A DNA stretch of 58,231 bases from the NCBI GenBank assembly GCA_019694215.1, contig JAIBCK010000008.1, forward strand, positions 1-58,231, written 5' to 3'. Source of the DNA: Thermoflexales bacterium (GTDB taxonomy: Bacteria; Chloroflexota; Anaerolineae; J036; Brachytrichaceae). Every line of letters begins with the position of its first letter. The stretch's first letter is position 1. Below are positions 44,753 through 52,759 of the stretch, in pieces. Position numbers and translations under genes: made by a program. Under the pieces are notes generated by a model that was not told the origin of the DNA, ran no database searches, and saw nothing but the letters and a program-made list of their open reading frames with translations.

Positions 44753-46468
44753 TTAGGGTACCGGCACGCCGCTGGGCAGCCAGCGCAGGATCTGGAAGCC
44801 CTCGGTGACGCTCAGCGCCTCAGCGATGACGGGCAGCCAGGCGATCAGGGTCAGGGCGACGAGAATGCCCACCCACACGCCCCAGCGGTTGAGGATGGCG
44901 GGCACGCGCTCGGGCGCGCGCGTATCAATGGTCGGCGCGTCCGTCACCGGCCTGGGCGCGCCGATCAGGGTCGCCCCCAGGTTGATCAGCAGCAGGATCA
45001 CCGAGATCAGCAGGATGACGCCGGCGACCGCCGCACCGTTCAGCCAGAACTTGGCGGCCTCGTTCAGGAAGGGCGAGATGCCGGTCAGCGACCGCCGCGG
45101 CACACCGTTCAAACCCGACTCCGCCATGGTGTGGCCAAACAGCATCATGCCGAGCCCCCAGGTGTAGACCTGGGCCAGCGCCATCTTCTTGCTGAACAGC
45201 GCCCGTCCGCGGATCATCGGGACAAGCCAGTACGCGATGCCGATATACGTCAGCGCGACGATGCCGCCCACGGTCTGATGGAAGTGGCCGGGCACCCACG
45301 AGGTGTTGTGCACGGTGATGTTCAACTGCGCCGAGGCCTGGATCAGCCCGGAGAAGCCGCCCATCATGAACAGGATGAGCCCGATCAGTTGTGCGGCGAC
45401 CACCGGATCGTTCCACTGCAGGGTCGCCATCCAGCCAAACAAACCGCGCCCGCCGCGCGCGCGGCCCGCCGCTTCGAGCGTCGCGCCGATGTTGAACGCG
45501 GTCATGAAGCTTGGGATGGCCACCAGCAGCGTGAAGAAGGTGTGGATGGCCTTGTTGACCTCGCTTACGCCGGGGTCCGCAAACAGGTGATGCACCCCGG
45601 TCGGCAGGGCGAAGATCATCAGCATGAGGAAGGCCACACGGGCCAGCGGGTCCGAGAAGAGTTTGACGCCGGTCTGGTTGGGCAGAAGCGTGTAAATGCT
45701 GATGTAGGCCGGGACGAGCCAGTAATACACCAGCGGATGCCCGAAGAACCAGAACAGCACGCGCGACAGCTGCGGGTCGGTGCGGGTGATCAGGCCGAGC
45801 GAGGCCGGCAGGAGCAACGCAACGACTTCAACCGCGACCCCGACACTCGAGACGATGAACATCCAGTGGTTGGCCACGGCGGCGAAGACGGCCAGCGGCA
45901 GCGCTTCGCCCTTGTGTTCCTTGCGCCACAGGTTGGCAGTGACGATGACGTTGGCTGCCGTGATCCAACAACCCAGCACGAGCAGCACCAGCCCAATGTA
46001 GAAGAGCGGTGGCGCGATCAGCGGCGGGTAGAACGTGTAGAGCACCGCCGAGCGCTGTGGATCGGTCAGCAGCACGTAGAGCATCGCCAGCAGGCCCAAA
46101 AGCATGCTGACAAATCCCACCCACGCCAGTGGCAGGCTCCACAGCTTGCGCTGCAACGAGCGCCCGGTCATGAAGTAGGAAAAACCGGAGATGAAGATGA
46201 AGGTGAAAAACAGCGCGTTCAGCGTGCCGTGCGCGGTGAGCGCCTGGTAGTAGTAGCTGAAGACCGGGATGGCCGCGTCCGGGAAGGCCTCGACAAAGCC
46301 CGGCGCGCGGTGAAATGCCTGGAAAGGCCCGAGCAGGGCACCAATCGCCAGCGCCGAAAACGCGGTGATCATGTGCGCGCCGACCAGCGCGCGCTCGTCC
46401 TTCACCAGGGCGAGCTTCGGAAACGCGATTGCGGGCGCGTTGCCCGCCTTCTCAAGGGTTGCTTGCAT
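44753..46468 (-). CDS. cbaA: ba3-type cytochrome c oxidase subunit I
   Basis: This 571-residue haem-copper oxidase subunit of the B (ba3) family has about 13 helices. The haem and CuB ligands are visible: TAHGTLNALFF (low-spin haem His), FWFFGHPLVYYWLVPAYI (CuB His and crosslink Tyr), GVHHLFADPG (CuB HH), and VHNTSWVPGHFHQTVGG (haem a3 and low-spin His). It matches Thermus ba3 subunit I across GRGLFGW and VPRR. ba3 oxidases have high O2 affinity and a single K-type proton channel. Start at ATG 46468 (MQATLEK); the 11 upstream codons look non-native. Confidence 0.95.
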   Translation of the reverse strand: MQATLEKAGNAPAIAFPKLALVKDERALVGAHMITAFSALAIGALLGPFQAFHRAPGFVEAFPDAAIPVFSYYYQALTAHGTLNALFFTFIFISGFSYFMTGRSLQRKLWSLPLAWVGFVSMLLGLLAMLYVLLTDPQRSAVLYTFYPPLIAPPLFYIGLVLLVLGCWITAANVIVTANLWRKEHKGEALPLAVFAAVANHWMFIVSSVGVAVEVVALLLPASLGLITRTDPQLSRVLFWFFGHPLVYYWLVPAYISIYTLLPNQTGVKLFSDPLARVAFLMLMIFALPTGVHHLFADPGVSEVNKAIHTFFTLLVAIPSFMTAFNIGATLEAAGRARGGRGLFGWMATLQWNDPVVAAQLIGLILFMMGGFSGLIQASAQLNITVHNTSWVPGHFHQTVGGIVALTYIGIAYWLVPMIRGRALFSKKMALAQVYTWGLGMMLFGHTMAESGLNGVPRRSLTGISPFLNEAAKFWLNGAAVAGVILLISVILLLINLGATLIGAPRPVTDAPTIDTRAPERVPAILNRWGVWVGILVALTLIAWLPVIAEALSVTEGFQILRWLPSGVPVP

Positions 46469-46478
46469 GGTGGCCTCG

Positions 46479-46973
46479 CTACTCCACGATGACGGTGCCA
46501 TACATCACCTGGTGACCGGCGCCGCAGTAGTGGTTGCAAATGATCTTGTATTCGCCCGGCTGCATAAACGTGACCGTCGCGCGGGCGATCTGCCCGGGCA
46601 CGACCTCCAGGTTGATGCTGTGGTCCTCGATGTAGAAACCGTGGTTGACATCCAGGCTGGTGACGTAGAAGGTCACTTCGGAGCGCGCCGGGATGCGGAT
46701 CTGCGGCGGAACGCCCAGCGGCCCGGCCTCGCGGCCCGCGTCAAACTGCCACATCTTGGCGGTGGCATACAGCTCGTAGCGCGCGCCGCCCAGCGACTTG
46801 AGACCCGGTTTGGCGAACGGCGTGTTGGCCAGGTTGTTCGGATCCACCCGGGCGACGGGTGAGGGCAGGCGGATGCCAAACGCCAACAGGCCGACCAGCA
46901 TCGCGGCGGCAAACACCCCCAGCGTGACGGCGACGGCAGTGAGCCAGGCGCGTTCGTATCGATTGATGTGCAT
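46479..46973 (-). CDS. cbaB: ba3-type cytochrome c oxidase subunit II (CuA)
   Basis: This 164-residue subunit II has a single N-terminal membrane helix (about 12-35) and an extracytoplasmic cupredoxin domain. CuA ligands are visible: DVNHGFYIEDHSINL (His) and ICNHYCGAGHQVMYG (two Cys, His, Met), the compact ba3/B-family form. It receives electrons from cytochrome c. Gaps of 10 nt to subunit I and 12 nt to the upstream small subunit indicate one operon. Confidence 0.95.
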   Translation of the reverse strand: MHINRYERAWLTAVAVTLGVFAAAMLVGLLAFGIRLPSPVARVDPNNLANTPFAKPGLKSLGGARYELYATAKMWQFDAGREAGPLGVPPQIRIPARSEVTFYVTSLDVNHGFYIEDHSINLEVVPGQIARATVTFMQPGEYKIICNHYCGAGHQVMYGTVIVE

Positions 46974-46985
46974 GATGACCTCCCC

Positions 46986-47147
46986 CTAGCCGGCAATGCC
47001 GCGCTCGATGACCGTGACATACCAGAGGTAGGCCCAGTACAAGATATAGCCAGCCAGCATCAGAAAGAGAAAAGCCGCCGCCCCGCGCGGGGTTTGCGGC
47101 TCCTTGTGGCGCCGCTCAGCGGTGGGCGTGGTTTCGGGTTCCGACAT
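46986..47147 (-). CDS. ba3-type cytochrome c oxidase small subunit IIa
   Basis: This 53-residue protein has about 22 charged residues and then one transmembrane helix, PRGAAAFLFLMLAGYILYWAYLWYVTVIERG. This resembles the Thermus ba3 subunit IIa (a single helix with PKGA at its start and an aromatic-rich end). Start at ATG 47147 (MSEPETT) with AAGGAG upstream. It is the first gene of the oxidase operon. Confidence rests on position and helix pattern. Confidence 0.8.
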   Translation of the reverse strand: MSEPETTPTAERRHKEPQTPRGAAAFLFLMLAGYILYWAYLWYVTVIERGIAG

Positions 47148-47192
47148 AAATGACTCCTTGTGCAATGTGGTGCGACAGACTTGCAATGGTTC

Positions 47193-47336
47193 AGCCTATT
47201 GCGGGACCGTGTCCCCGTCCCTCTCCGTCCGGGTGCTGTCTCCTGCCCGACTGGCCAGACCTGATGCGAATGGCCAACCGTCGAGTCACCATTTGGCTGG
47301 TTGGCGGGCGACACGGCGCTCCCCGCAACGTATCGT
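47193..47336. promoter_or_regulatory. Divergent oxidase/CBS promoter region with TGGCCA boxes
   Basis: TAGGCT (47198-47193, minus) is a possible -10 for the oxidase operon and TATCGT (47331-47336, plus) for the CBS gene. Between them ACTGGCCA (about 47250-47257) and AATGGCCA (about 47269-47276) match the octamer found in promoters at 48.9, 49.5, 51.2 and 54.5 kb. AATGGCCA-ACCGTCG closely resembles AATGGCCA-TCTGTCGG at 51213. Confidence 0.45.
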
Positions 47337-47360
47337 CGGGGACAGCAGGAGCAACTATCC

Positions 47361-47798
47361 ATGGTCAACTACCAAGTACTGGACTGGATGACGCCCAATC
47401 CAATCACGATCACGCCAAAGACCACGCTGCCCGAGGCGCACCGCCTGATGAAGGAACGCAAGGTGCGGCGTCTGCCGGTGCTGGAGAACGGCAAGCTGGT
47501 CGGGATCGTCACCCTGGGCGATATCCGCGAGGCCGAACCGTCCGCGGCCACCACCCTCAGCGTGTGGGAGCTGAACTATCTGCTCGATACGCTGACCGTC
47601 GACAAGATCATGCGACGCAACATCGTCTCGGTCACGCCGCGCACGAGCATCCGCGAGGCCGCCTCGCTCATGCTCGCCCACAAGGTCAGTGGCATGCCGG
47701 TCGTCGACAATGATCGTTTGGTCGGCGTCATCACCGAGTCGGACATCTTCCGCATGCTGGTCCGCGAAATGCTGCCCGAGCCGCCAAAAGCCGGCTGA
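47361..47798 (+). CDS. Two-CBS-domain protein
   Basis: This 145-residue protein consists of a tandem CBS pair (Bateman module): DWMTPNPITITPKTTLPEAHRLMKERKVRRLPVLENGKLVGIVTLGDI and KIMRRNIVSVTPRTSIREAASLMLAHKVSGMPVVDNDRLVGVITESDI. Such stand-alone modules bind AMP/ATP, NAD or SAM and modulate partner proteins. Similar small CBS proteins are prominent members of mycobacterial hypoxia regulons. The ATG at 47361 has CAGGAG upstream. It is divergent from the oxidase operon. Confidence 0.93.
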   Translation: MVNYQVLDWMTPNPITITPKTTLPEAHRLMKERKVRRLPVLENGKLVGIVTLGDIREAEPSAATTLSVWELNYLLDTLTVDKIMRRNIVSVTPRTSIREAASLMLAHKVSGMPVVDNDRLVGVITESDIFRMLVREMLPEPPKAG

Positions 47799-47831
47799 GC
47801 CGGCCTCCCTTTCTTATCCAGACCTTTCACG

Positions 47832-47875
47832 GCTGGCGCATGACCTGTCACGGTTGTGCGCCAGCTTTGTTTTTT
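47832..47875 (+). terminator. Terminator of the CBS gene
   Basis: Stem GCTGGCGCA/TGCGCCAGC (47832-47840 with 47857-47865, 16-nt loop) followed by TTTGTTTTTT. Confidence 0.9.
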
Positions 47876-48194
47876 CCGCTCGACTCCGGAAGCTCGAGCC
47901 ACGATGTGCGGAAATGGCTTGAAAAGGCGGCTGCGGCGATGGGAAAAACGAAACACCGCTCGCGAACTCATCTCAGGGGGAGGGGAAGAGAGATGAACCC
48001 GCAAGTGGCGTTGAGATGACCTTACGCGGGTTGGCGGCGCGCGAGCATGAGAGACGAATGAGACGGCTCTCATGATTCCGAGCAAATCGCGTGACGTCGC
48101 GCGCGCATCCAGCCTGGCTGGCCGGAGGGGCGGGAGTCGCGGGGCGCAGCGCAAGGCGCGGAGCGGCAACCCGGGCCAAATCGATCCGGAAAAA
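47876..48194. other. Non-coding stretch between two facing terminators
   Basis: About 320 nt with no supportable ORF. It contains several short hairpins: TCATCTC/GAGATGA (47968-47974 with 47990-47996) and AACCCGC/GCGGGTT (about 47997-48032). The space is bounded by the CBS terminator and the DoxX terminator. A small RNA is possible; I see no promoter that would decide it. Confidence 0.3.
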
Positions 48195-48224
48195 CGAGGC
48201 AGCGGACGGTTTCCCGTCCGCTGC
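48190..48224 (-). terminator. Terminator of the DoxX-like gene
   Basis: A perfect 11-bp stem GCAGCGGACGG/CCGTCCGCTGC (48199-48209 and 48214-48224, 4-nt loop), followed on the minus strand by CTCGTTTTT. It lies 31 nt after the stop at 48256. Confidence 0.92.
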
Positions 48225-48255
48225 CCAGAAGACTATTCGGTTGTGCGGCGGATTG

Positions 48256-48852
48256 TTACTTTCCTGCCGAAGGAGCCGGGACCGCCTTGGCGGGGGCATC
48301 CTCACCGCGCCAGGGCACGCCCAGCCAGCGGAGGAGGAAGAAGTCCGCGCCGATGTAGCCAGCGACCTTCCAGGCCAGGATGACCAGGCCGCCGACGGCC
48401 ATCATCCACGGGTTGGTGCTCGCCGTGCCGGCCATCATGAAGTTCCAGTTCATGAACGTGCCGAAGAAGGCGGCGATGCCCGTGAAGGCACCGACGATCA
48501 GGCCGATGCCGACGAAGAGCTCACCGTAGGCGACCAGCGGCCCGAACCAGGTCCAGGACTGCGACGCATACAGGCTCTTGATGAAGTCGCGATACCAGTC
48601 GATCGAGATGGCGGGCTTGGCCGTGCCAACGGGATCGGCGATCATGCGCTCCCACGTGGCCTTCAGCGATGTGCCGGTGAGCCAGCCCTGCTCGGTCACC
48701 TTGTGCGACGCGGCGTTGACCCAGTCGATGCCGAGCAGAACGCGCACGACCAGCCAGATTACCGACGAGCGCGTGTCGGAGAACAGGAACTTTGCGAACT
48801 TGGGCTCATCGACGATGCGCCCGCGACCAATCGGATTCTTGAGAGTTGCCAT
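48256..48852 (-). CDS. DoxX-like membrane protein
   Basis: This 198-residue protein has four predicted helices in the DoxX/TQO-small-subunit-like pattern (VIWLVVRVLLGIDWVNAASHKV, FGPLVAYGELFVGIGLIVGAFTGIAAFFGTFMNWNFMMAG, then MMAVGGLVILAWKVAGYIGADFFLLRWLG). DoxX proteins are linked to thiosulfate:quinone oxidoreductase and oxidative-stress membrane complexes. Start at ATG 48852 with GAGG upstream. A perfect GCTGCA/TGCAGC dyad is centred on its -10 box, and a tandem octamer lies further upstream. Confidence 0.85.
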   Translation of the reverse strand: MATLKNPIGRGRIVDEPKFAKFLFSDTRSSVIWLVVRVLLGIDWVNAASHKVTEQGWLTGTSLKATWERMIADPVGTAKPAISIDWYRDFIKSLYASQSWTWFGPLVAYGELFVGIGLIVGAFTGIAAFFGTFMNWNFMMAGTASTNPWMMAVGGLVILAWKVAGYIGADFFLLRWLGVPWRGEDAPAKAVPAPSAGK

Positions 48853-48869
48853 TTGATTAATACCTCGCT

Positions 48870-48887
48870 GCTGCAAGAATATGCAGC
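48870..48887 (-). promoter_or_regulatory. DoxX promoter: -10 inside a perfect dyad
   Basis: GCTGCA-TATTCT-TGCAGC on the minus strand. The TATTCT (48881-48876) is a TANNNT -10 box exactly centred between 6-bp inverted arms, 23 nt before the ATG. It looks like an operator that would occlude RNA polymerase. Confidence 0.5.
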
Positions 48888-48923
48888 AATCCCAATCATG
48901 GCTCAGACTTTCGGGCAATAACT

Positions 48924-48943
48924 GACTGGTCAACTGGCCAGTC
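48924..48943. promoter_or_regulatory. Tandem octamer ACTGGTCA-ACTGGCCA upstream of the DoxX gene
   Basis: ACTGGTCA (48925-48932) and ACTGGCCA (48933-48940) are adjacent 8-bp direct repeats, embedded in GACTGG...CCAGTC inverted arms. They lie about 45 nt upstream of the DoxX -10. The same tandem arrangement occurs at 49459-49474. Confidence 0.55.
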
Positions 48944-48960
48944 GCTCAAACGCCGGTCGG

Positions 48961-49401
48961 CTACAACCCTGCCACGTTGCCCGTGGTCGCGCGCGGTCCG
49001 CGCCGGTGGCCGTTTGGAGCTGGGATCGGGCCGAGCGCCAGGCGGCGCAGCGTGGCCAGCACGTGATCAGGTGGATCGGTCTTGCTGACGAAAAGGTCCG
49101 CGCCCGCCGCAATCGCGGCCCGGGCCGCCAGTACATAGCCGCTCATCGCCACGATTTGCGGCCCGTGACCATCCCGCCGAAGGGCGGCCACGCCCTGACG
49201 TGGATCAAAACCGGGCAGTTCCCAGTCCACCAGGACGATGTCGGGGTGCCGCATGGCGACGGCGTCCATCAGCTCGCCGCTCGTCCGCGCGCTGCCCAGC
49301 GGGGTGAAGTCGGGTTGGACGCTCAGCAGGGCCGTGAGCGCCCGGACGACATCGGGATGGTCGTCGGCGATCAGCACACCGGCCTTGCCTGCGCTTTCCA
49401 T
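48961..49401 (-). CDS. Single-domain response regulator (receiver only)
   Basis: This 146-residue protein is a CheY-like receiver: VLIADDHPDVVRALTALL (acidic pair), IVLVDWELPG (phosphoacceptor Asp), VAMSGY (Ser/Thr switch) and LFVSKTDPP (Lys). About 25 Arg/Pro/Gly residues follow and no output domain. It is divergent from the PAS kinase across 139 nt, so it may be an alternative target or phosphate sink. I chose the ATG at 49401 because TACCGT lies 7 nt upstream (leaderless). An ATG six codons earlier is possible. Confidence 0.85.
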   Translation of the reverse strand: MESAGKAGVLIADDHPDVVRALTALLSVQPDFTPLGSARTSGELMDAVAMRHPDIVLVDWELPGFDPRQGVAALRRDGHGPQIVAMSGYVLAARAAIAAGADLFVSKTDPPDHVLATLRRLALGPIPAPNGHRRGPRATTGNVAGL

Positions 49402-49458
49402 AGGCGGGACGGTAGGCATACGCCCGGGTGTGGATAACCCCCAGGCCGCCGGTCCGCA

Positions 49459-49522
49459 CCTGGTCACCTGGCCAGTTTGCGCTGACCGAATCGCCAGCCC
49501 GCCACCGGGTCAATGCGATAAT
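49459..49522. promoter_or_regulatory. Shared regulatory region of receiver and kinase genes
   Basis: The tandem octamer CCTGGTCA-CCTGGCCA (49459-49474) lies about midway between the minus-strand -10 TACCGT (49414-49409) and the plus-strand -10 GATAAT (49517-49522), 40-50 bp from each. The position suits an activator site serving both genes. Confidence 0.5.
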
Positions 49523-49540
49523 GCGGGTGTCTCATTTCGT

Positions 49541-50572
49541 ATGACGATCTCAGCCAATGTCGCGCACCTGCTCGTGCAGGTCGTGGATGCCACCAGCGAC
49601 GCCGTCCTGATCATCGACGGGGGGCAGAACATCATCTATGCCAACCACGGGGTGACGATCGTGTTTGGCCATGACGCCGCTTCGCTGATCGGCCAACCGC
49701 TTGACCTGCTTCTGCCGGCGCGCTACCAATCCCGACACGCCGCCCTGGTGCGTGGCTTTGGCGAGGCGCCCGAGCAGGCCCGCCGCATGGGCGAACGCCG
49801 CGACATCGTCGGCGTTCGCCAAAATGGTGAGGAGTTCCCCGCCGAGGCAGGCATCACGCGCATCACGGAGGGTGGGGAGACGTACTACTCCGTCATCCTG
49901 CGCGACATCAGTGACCGCCGTCGCCGCGATGAGGAACTGCGCCTCAAGTCCAATCAGCTGGCCGTGATGTCCGAGCGCACCCGGCTTGCGCGCGATCTGC
50001 ATGATGCCGTCACCCAATCGCTTTTCTCGGCGAGCATCATGGCCGAACTGCTGCCCCAGACCTGGGAGCGCGACCTCGAGGCCGGCCGGCGCCAGCTCGA
50101 GGACATCCGCCGCCTAAACCGCAGTGCGCTGGCCGAGATGCGTTCGCTGCTCATCGAACTGCGCCCCTCCGCGCTCACCGAGAGCAGACTCTCGGACCTG
50201 ATCCGTCAGCTCGCCAACGCATCCTCGTCGCGGCTCGGCATCCAGATCGACGTCCAGGCCGATGAGCAGACCCGCCTGCCCGGCGATGTGCAGGTGGCTT
50301 TCTACCGTATTGCGCAGGAATCGCTTCACAACGTCGCAAAGCACAGCCGGGCCACCGAGGCGAGCATCCAGATCAACACCCGCCAGAGCGGGGCGATGAT
50401 GCTGATCCATGATAATGGGACAGGCTTCAACCTGAATGCCGTGGCCGGGACCAACTTCGGGCTGCGCATCATGCGCGAGCGGGCGGCGGAGATCGGTGCC
50501 GCGCTCGACATCGACAGCGCAGTCGGCACCGGGACCGACATCCTGTTGACTTGGGAGTGGCAAGAGAAATGA
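49541..50572 (+). CDS. PAS-domain histidine kinase (HisKA_3, NarL partner class)
   Basis: This 343-residue soluble sensor kinase has a PAS domain (about 10-125), a HisKA_3 dimerisation domain with ERTRLARDLH154DAVTQSLF, and an HATPase domain (EVAFYRIAQESLHNVAKHSRAT, HDNGTGF, FGLRIMRERA). No membrane segment is present, so it senses a cytosolic cue. The PAS sequence follows FixL closely. PARYQSRH66AAL aligns with the FixL haem ligand (EPDRSRH200) and R86 with FixL R220. An O2/NO-sensing haem PAS is therefore plausible but unproven. The gene overlaps the response regulator (ATGA). Confidence 0.92.
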   Translation: MTISANVAHLLVQVVDATSDAVLIIDGGQNIIYANHGVTIVFGHDAASLIGQPLDLLLPARYQSRHAALVRGFGEAPEQARRMGERRDIVGVRQNGEEFPAEAGITRITEGGETYYSVILRDISDRRRRDEELRLKSNQLAVMSERTRLARDLHDAVTQSLFSASIMAELLPQTWERDLEAGRRQLEDIRRLNRSALAEMRSLLIELRPSALTESRLSDLIRQLANASSSRLGIQIDVQADEQTRLPGDVQVAFYRIAQESLHNVAKHSRATEASIQINTRQSGAMMLIHDNGTGFNLNAVAGTNFGLRIMRERAAEIGAALDIDSAVGTGTDILLTWEWQEK

Positions 50573-51213
50573 TTCGAGTGCTCGTGGTGGATGATCACGT
50601 CATGGTCCGCAAGGGCCTGGTCGCGCTGCTGGAGGCCTATGAGGACCTGGCGCTGGCCGGCGAGGCCCCGGATGGCGAACAAGCGGTGCTGTTATATGAG
50701 CACACCCAGCCCGATGTCGTCCTCATGGACATGCTCATGCCGCGCATGGATGGCATCGAAGCCACCGCGGCGATCCGGGCGCGTTTCCCGGCGGCGCGCA
50801 TCATTGCCTTGACCAGCTTTGACACCGACGACCTGGTGCAGCGCTCGCTGCAGGCCGGCGCGACGGGCTACCTGCTCAAGACCGCCTCGGCCGACGATCT
50901 GGCCAAGGCCATCCGGGCCGCCCACCAGGGCAAGCGCACGCTTGGGCCTGAGGCCGCAGACGCCCTCATCCGCACGATGAACCGTCCGCCCGAACCGGGC
51001 AGTGACCTTACCGAACGCGAGCGCGAGATCCTTGGCCACATGGTTGAGGGCCTCAACAATACGGACATCTCCGCCCGCATGCACCTCAGTGCCTCCACGG
51101 TCAAGTTTCACGTCAGCGCCATCCTGTCCAAGCTCGGGGTGGGCAACCGGGTCGAGGCTGTCGCCTTTGCCATCCGCCGCAACATCGGCGTGCGCCCGGA
51201 CACGACGGCCTGA
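50569..51213 (+). CDS. NarL/FixJ-family response regulator
   Basis: This 214-residue protein has a receiver domain (VLVVDDHVMVRKGL, VVLMDMLMPRMDG with the phosphoacceptor Asp, ALTSF, LLKTA) and a LuxR-type HTH (about 145-205): LTEREREILGHMVEGLNNTDISARMHLSASTVKFHVSAILSKLGV. It is translationally coupled to the PAS kinase, so it is its cognate output. The repeated NCTGRYCA octamer in nearby promoters is the best candidate for its binding site. Confidence 0.96.
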   Translation: MIRVLVVDDHVMVRKGLVALLEAYEDLALAGEAPDGEQAVLLYEHTQPDVVLMDMLMPRMDGIEATAAIRARFPAARIIALTSFDTDDLVQRSLQAGATGYLLKTASADDLAKAIRAAHQGKRTLGPEAADALIRTMNRPPEPGSDLTEREREILGHMVEGLNNTDISARMHLSASTVKFHVSAILSKLGVGNRVEAVAFAIRRNIGVRPDTTA

Positions 51214-51214
51214 A

Positions 51215-51302
51215 TGGCCATCTGTCGGCGCGAAACTGACCATTCGGACAGGCCAGGTTCGGACCCTTGCCTGACGATCCAATGACGCAGACGCGGTAGG
51301 GT
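51215..51302 (+). promoter_or_regulatory. Promoter of the universal stress protein array
   Basis: AATGGCCA-TCTGTCGG (51213-51228) and ACTGACCA-TTCGGACA (51235-51250) are two similar boxes 22 bp apart. TAGGGT (51297-51302) is a TANNNT -10 candidate, followed by GGTGGAGG and the ATG at 51320. The boxes are related to the octamer in neighbouring promoters. Confidence 0.45.
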
Positions 51303-51319
51303 CAGGGTGGAGGTGCCCC

Positions 51320-51763
51320 ATGTTCACCAAGATTCTGGTGCCCTTGGATGGTTCCGTTATGGCTGAAGCCGCGCTGCGCCCGGCTGCCGAGTTCGCTCGC
51401 TGCATGGGTGCCGAATTGATTCTGGCAACCGTGCATGAAGATCTTCCCCTGCGCTACTACCCGACCGATGCGGGGGTGATCCAGGCCGCGCTCGATGACG
51501 CGCGCGCCGACGCCACGCACTATGTGCATGCCCAGGCCGAGTTGCTACGCGAGCGCGAGTACAACGCCCACGCCGTCGCCATCGAGGGGACGAACGTGGC
51601 GGCCGCGATCCTGGACTACTCGGAGAAACATGGCATCGACCTGATCGCCATGTCCACGCACGGCCGGAGCGGGTTGACCCGCTTCCTGATGGGCAGTGTC
51701 GCGGATCGCATCACGCACTCGGCCAAGGTGCCGGTGCTGCTCGTTCGCCCGGACCTGAGCTAG
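51320..51763 (+). CDS. Universal stress protein A-family, copy 1
   Basis: This 147-residue single-domain UspA protein has [16 protein letters not shown] at the start and the ATP-binding signature [19 protein letters not shown] (G-x2-G-x9-G-S), ending VPVLLVRP. The ATP-binding (UspFG-like) subclass usually responds to energy or oxygen limitation. It is the first of four adjacent paralogues (gaps 24, 15 and 57 nt) and has a GGTGGAGG ribosome-binding site. Confidence 0.96.
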   Translation: MFTKILVPLDGSVMAEAALRPAAEFARCMGAELILATVHEDLPLRYYPTDAGVIQAALDDARADATHYVHAQAELLREREYNAHAVAIEGTNVAAAILDYSEKHGIDLIAMSTHGRSGLTRFLMGSVADRITHSAKVPVLLVRPDLS

Positions 51764-51787
51764 CGTCCGCACCCACGGGAGGCTGCC

Positions 51788-52237
51788 GTGTATCAGCGCA
51801 TTCTCGTTCCGTTGGACGGATCCGAGTTCGCCGAGCTCGCCCTCGATGCCGCGCGCGCTGTCGCGCTGCCGTGTCCCGCCGAGATCATCCTGATGCGCGT
51901 GGCCGGACATCCGGTCACACATTTCTACGTCGAGGCCACCGACATCATCGCGCTCCCGACCGATGACTCGGTCGAGCATTGCGCCGCCTATCTGGCCGAG
52001 AAAGTGCGCGCGCTCGCTGCAGAGGGCATCACGGCGCGCTTCCAGGTTGGGCAGGGGATGGCCGCAGACGAAATCCTGCGTCAGGCAGAGTTGAACTCCG
52101 TCAATCTCATTGTCATCGCCACCCATGGGCGGAGCGGGTTTGGCCGTTGGCGTCTTGGCAGCGTCGCGGACCGGGTCACCCAGGGTTCACGGGTGCCCGT
52201 CCTGCTCGTGCGGCGGGGCGATCCACCGGCGGCCTGA
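51788..52237 (+). CDS. Universal stress protein A-family, copy 2
   Basis: This 149-residue paralogue of copy 1 begins with a GTG ([19 protein letters not shown]). The nucleotide motif is THGRSGFGRWRLGSVADRV. The middle region (HPVTHFYVEATDIIALP) differs strongly from its neighbours, so ligand or partner specificity may differ. GGAGG precedes the start. Confidence 0.96.
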   Translation: MYQRILVPLDGSEFAELALDAARAVALPCPAEIILMRVAGHPVTHFYVEATDIIALPTDDSVEHCAAYLAEKVRALAAEGITARFQVGQGMAADEILRQAELNSVNLIVIATHGRSGFGRWRLGSVADRVTQGSRVPVLLVRRGDPPAA

Positions 52238-52252
52238 AGGCGCCCAACGATC

Positions 52253-52702
52253 ATGTATCACCGCATTCTGATTCCGCTCGATGGCAGCCCGCTGGGCGAG
52301 TCTGCGCTCGATGTGGCCGTTCCGCTCGCGCGCTGCATGGATGCCGCGCTGGTGCTGCTCAGCGTGCCCGACCACCCGATGCTCGAGTACTACGTCGACC
52401 AGCCCATCGTACTGGCGGACCTGCGCGTGCGGGATGCCGAGCGCGCAAGCGCCTATCTGGAGGCCGTAGCGACGCGCCTGCGCGCCACCGTGACGCGGGT
52501 CGAGACGCGCATCGCCGAGGGCGCGGTCGCGGATGCCATCCTCATGACGGCCCGCAGCGAAGACGCCGATCTCATCGTGATGGCCACGCACGGACGCTCC
52601 GGGATGGGGCGTTTTCTGCTCGGCAGCGTGGCCGATCATGTCACTCGACGGGTTTCGATCCCCGTCATGTTGATACGACCTGGGCCGAACAAGCCCGGCT
52701 AG
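52253..52702 (+). CDS. Universal stress protein A-family, copy 3
   Basis: This 149-residue UspA protein has RILIPLDGSPLGESAL and THGRSGMGRFLLGSVADHV (ATP signature intact). It is closest to copy 2 in the DHPMLEYYVDQPIVL middle segment. It lies 15 nt downstream of copy 2 and is surely cotranscribed. Confidence 0.96.
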   Translation: MYHRILIPLDGSPLGESALDVAVPLARCMDAALVLLSVPDHPMLEYYVDQPIVLADLRVRDAERASAYLEAVATRLRATVTRVETRIAEGAVADAILMTARSEDADLIVMATHGRSGMGRFLLGSVADHVTRRVSIPVMLIRPGPNKPG

Positions 52703-52759
52703 CCCGGGCAGTTGCCCGACAACTGCGGCGATCATCGCCTGCGGAGGAGTACTCACGTC

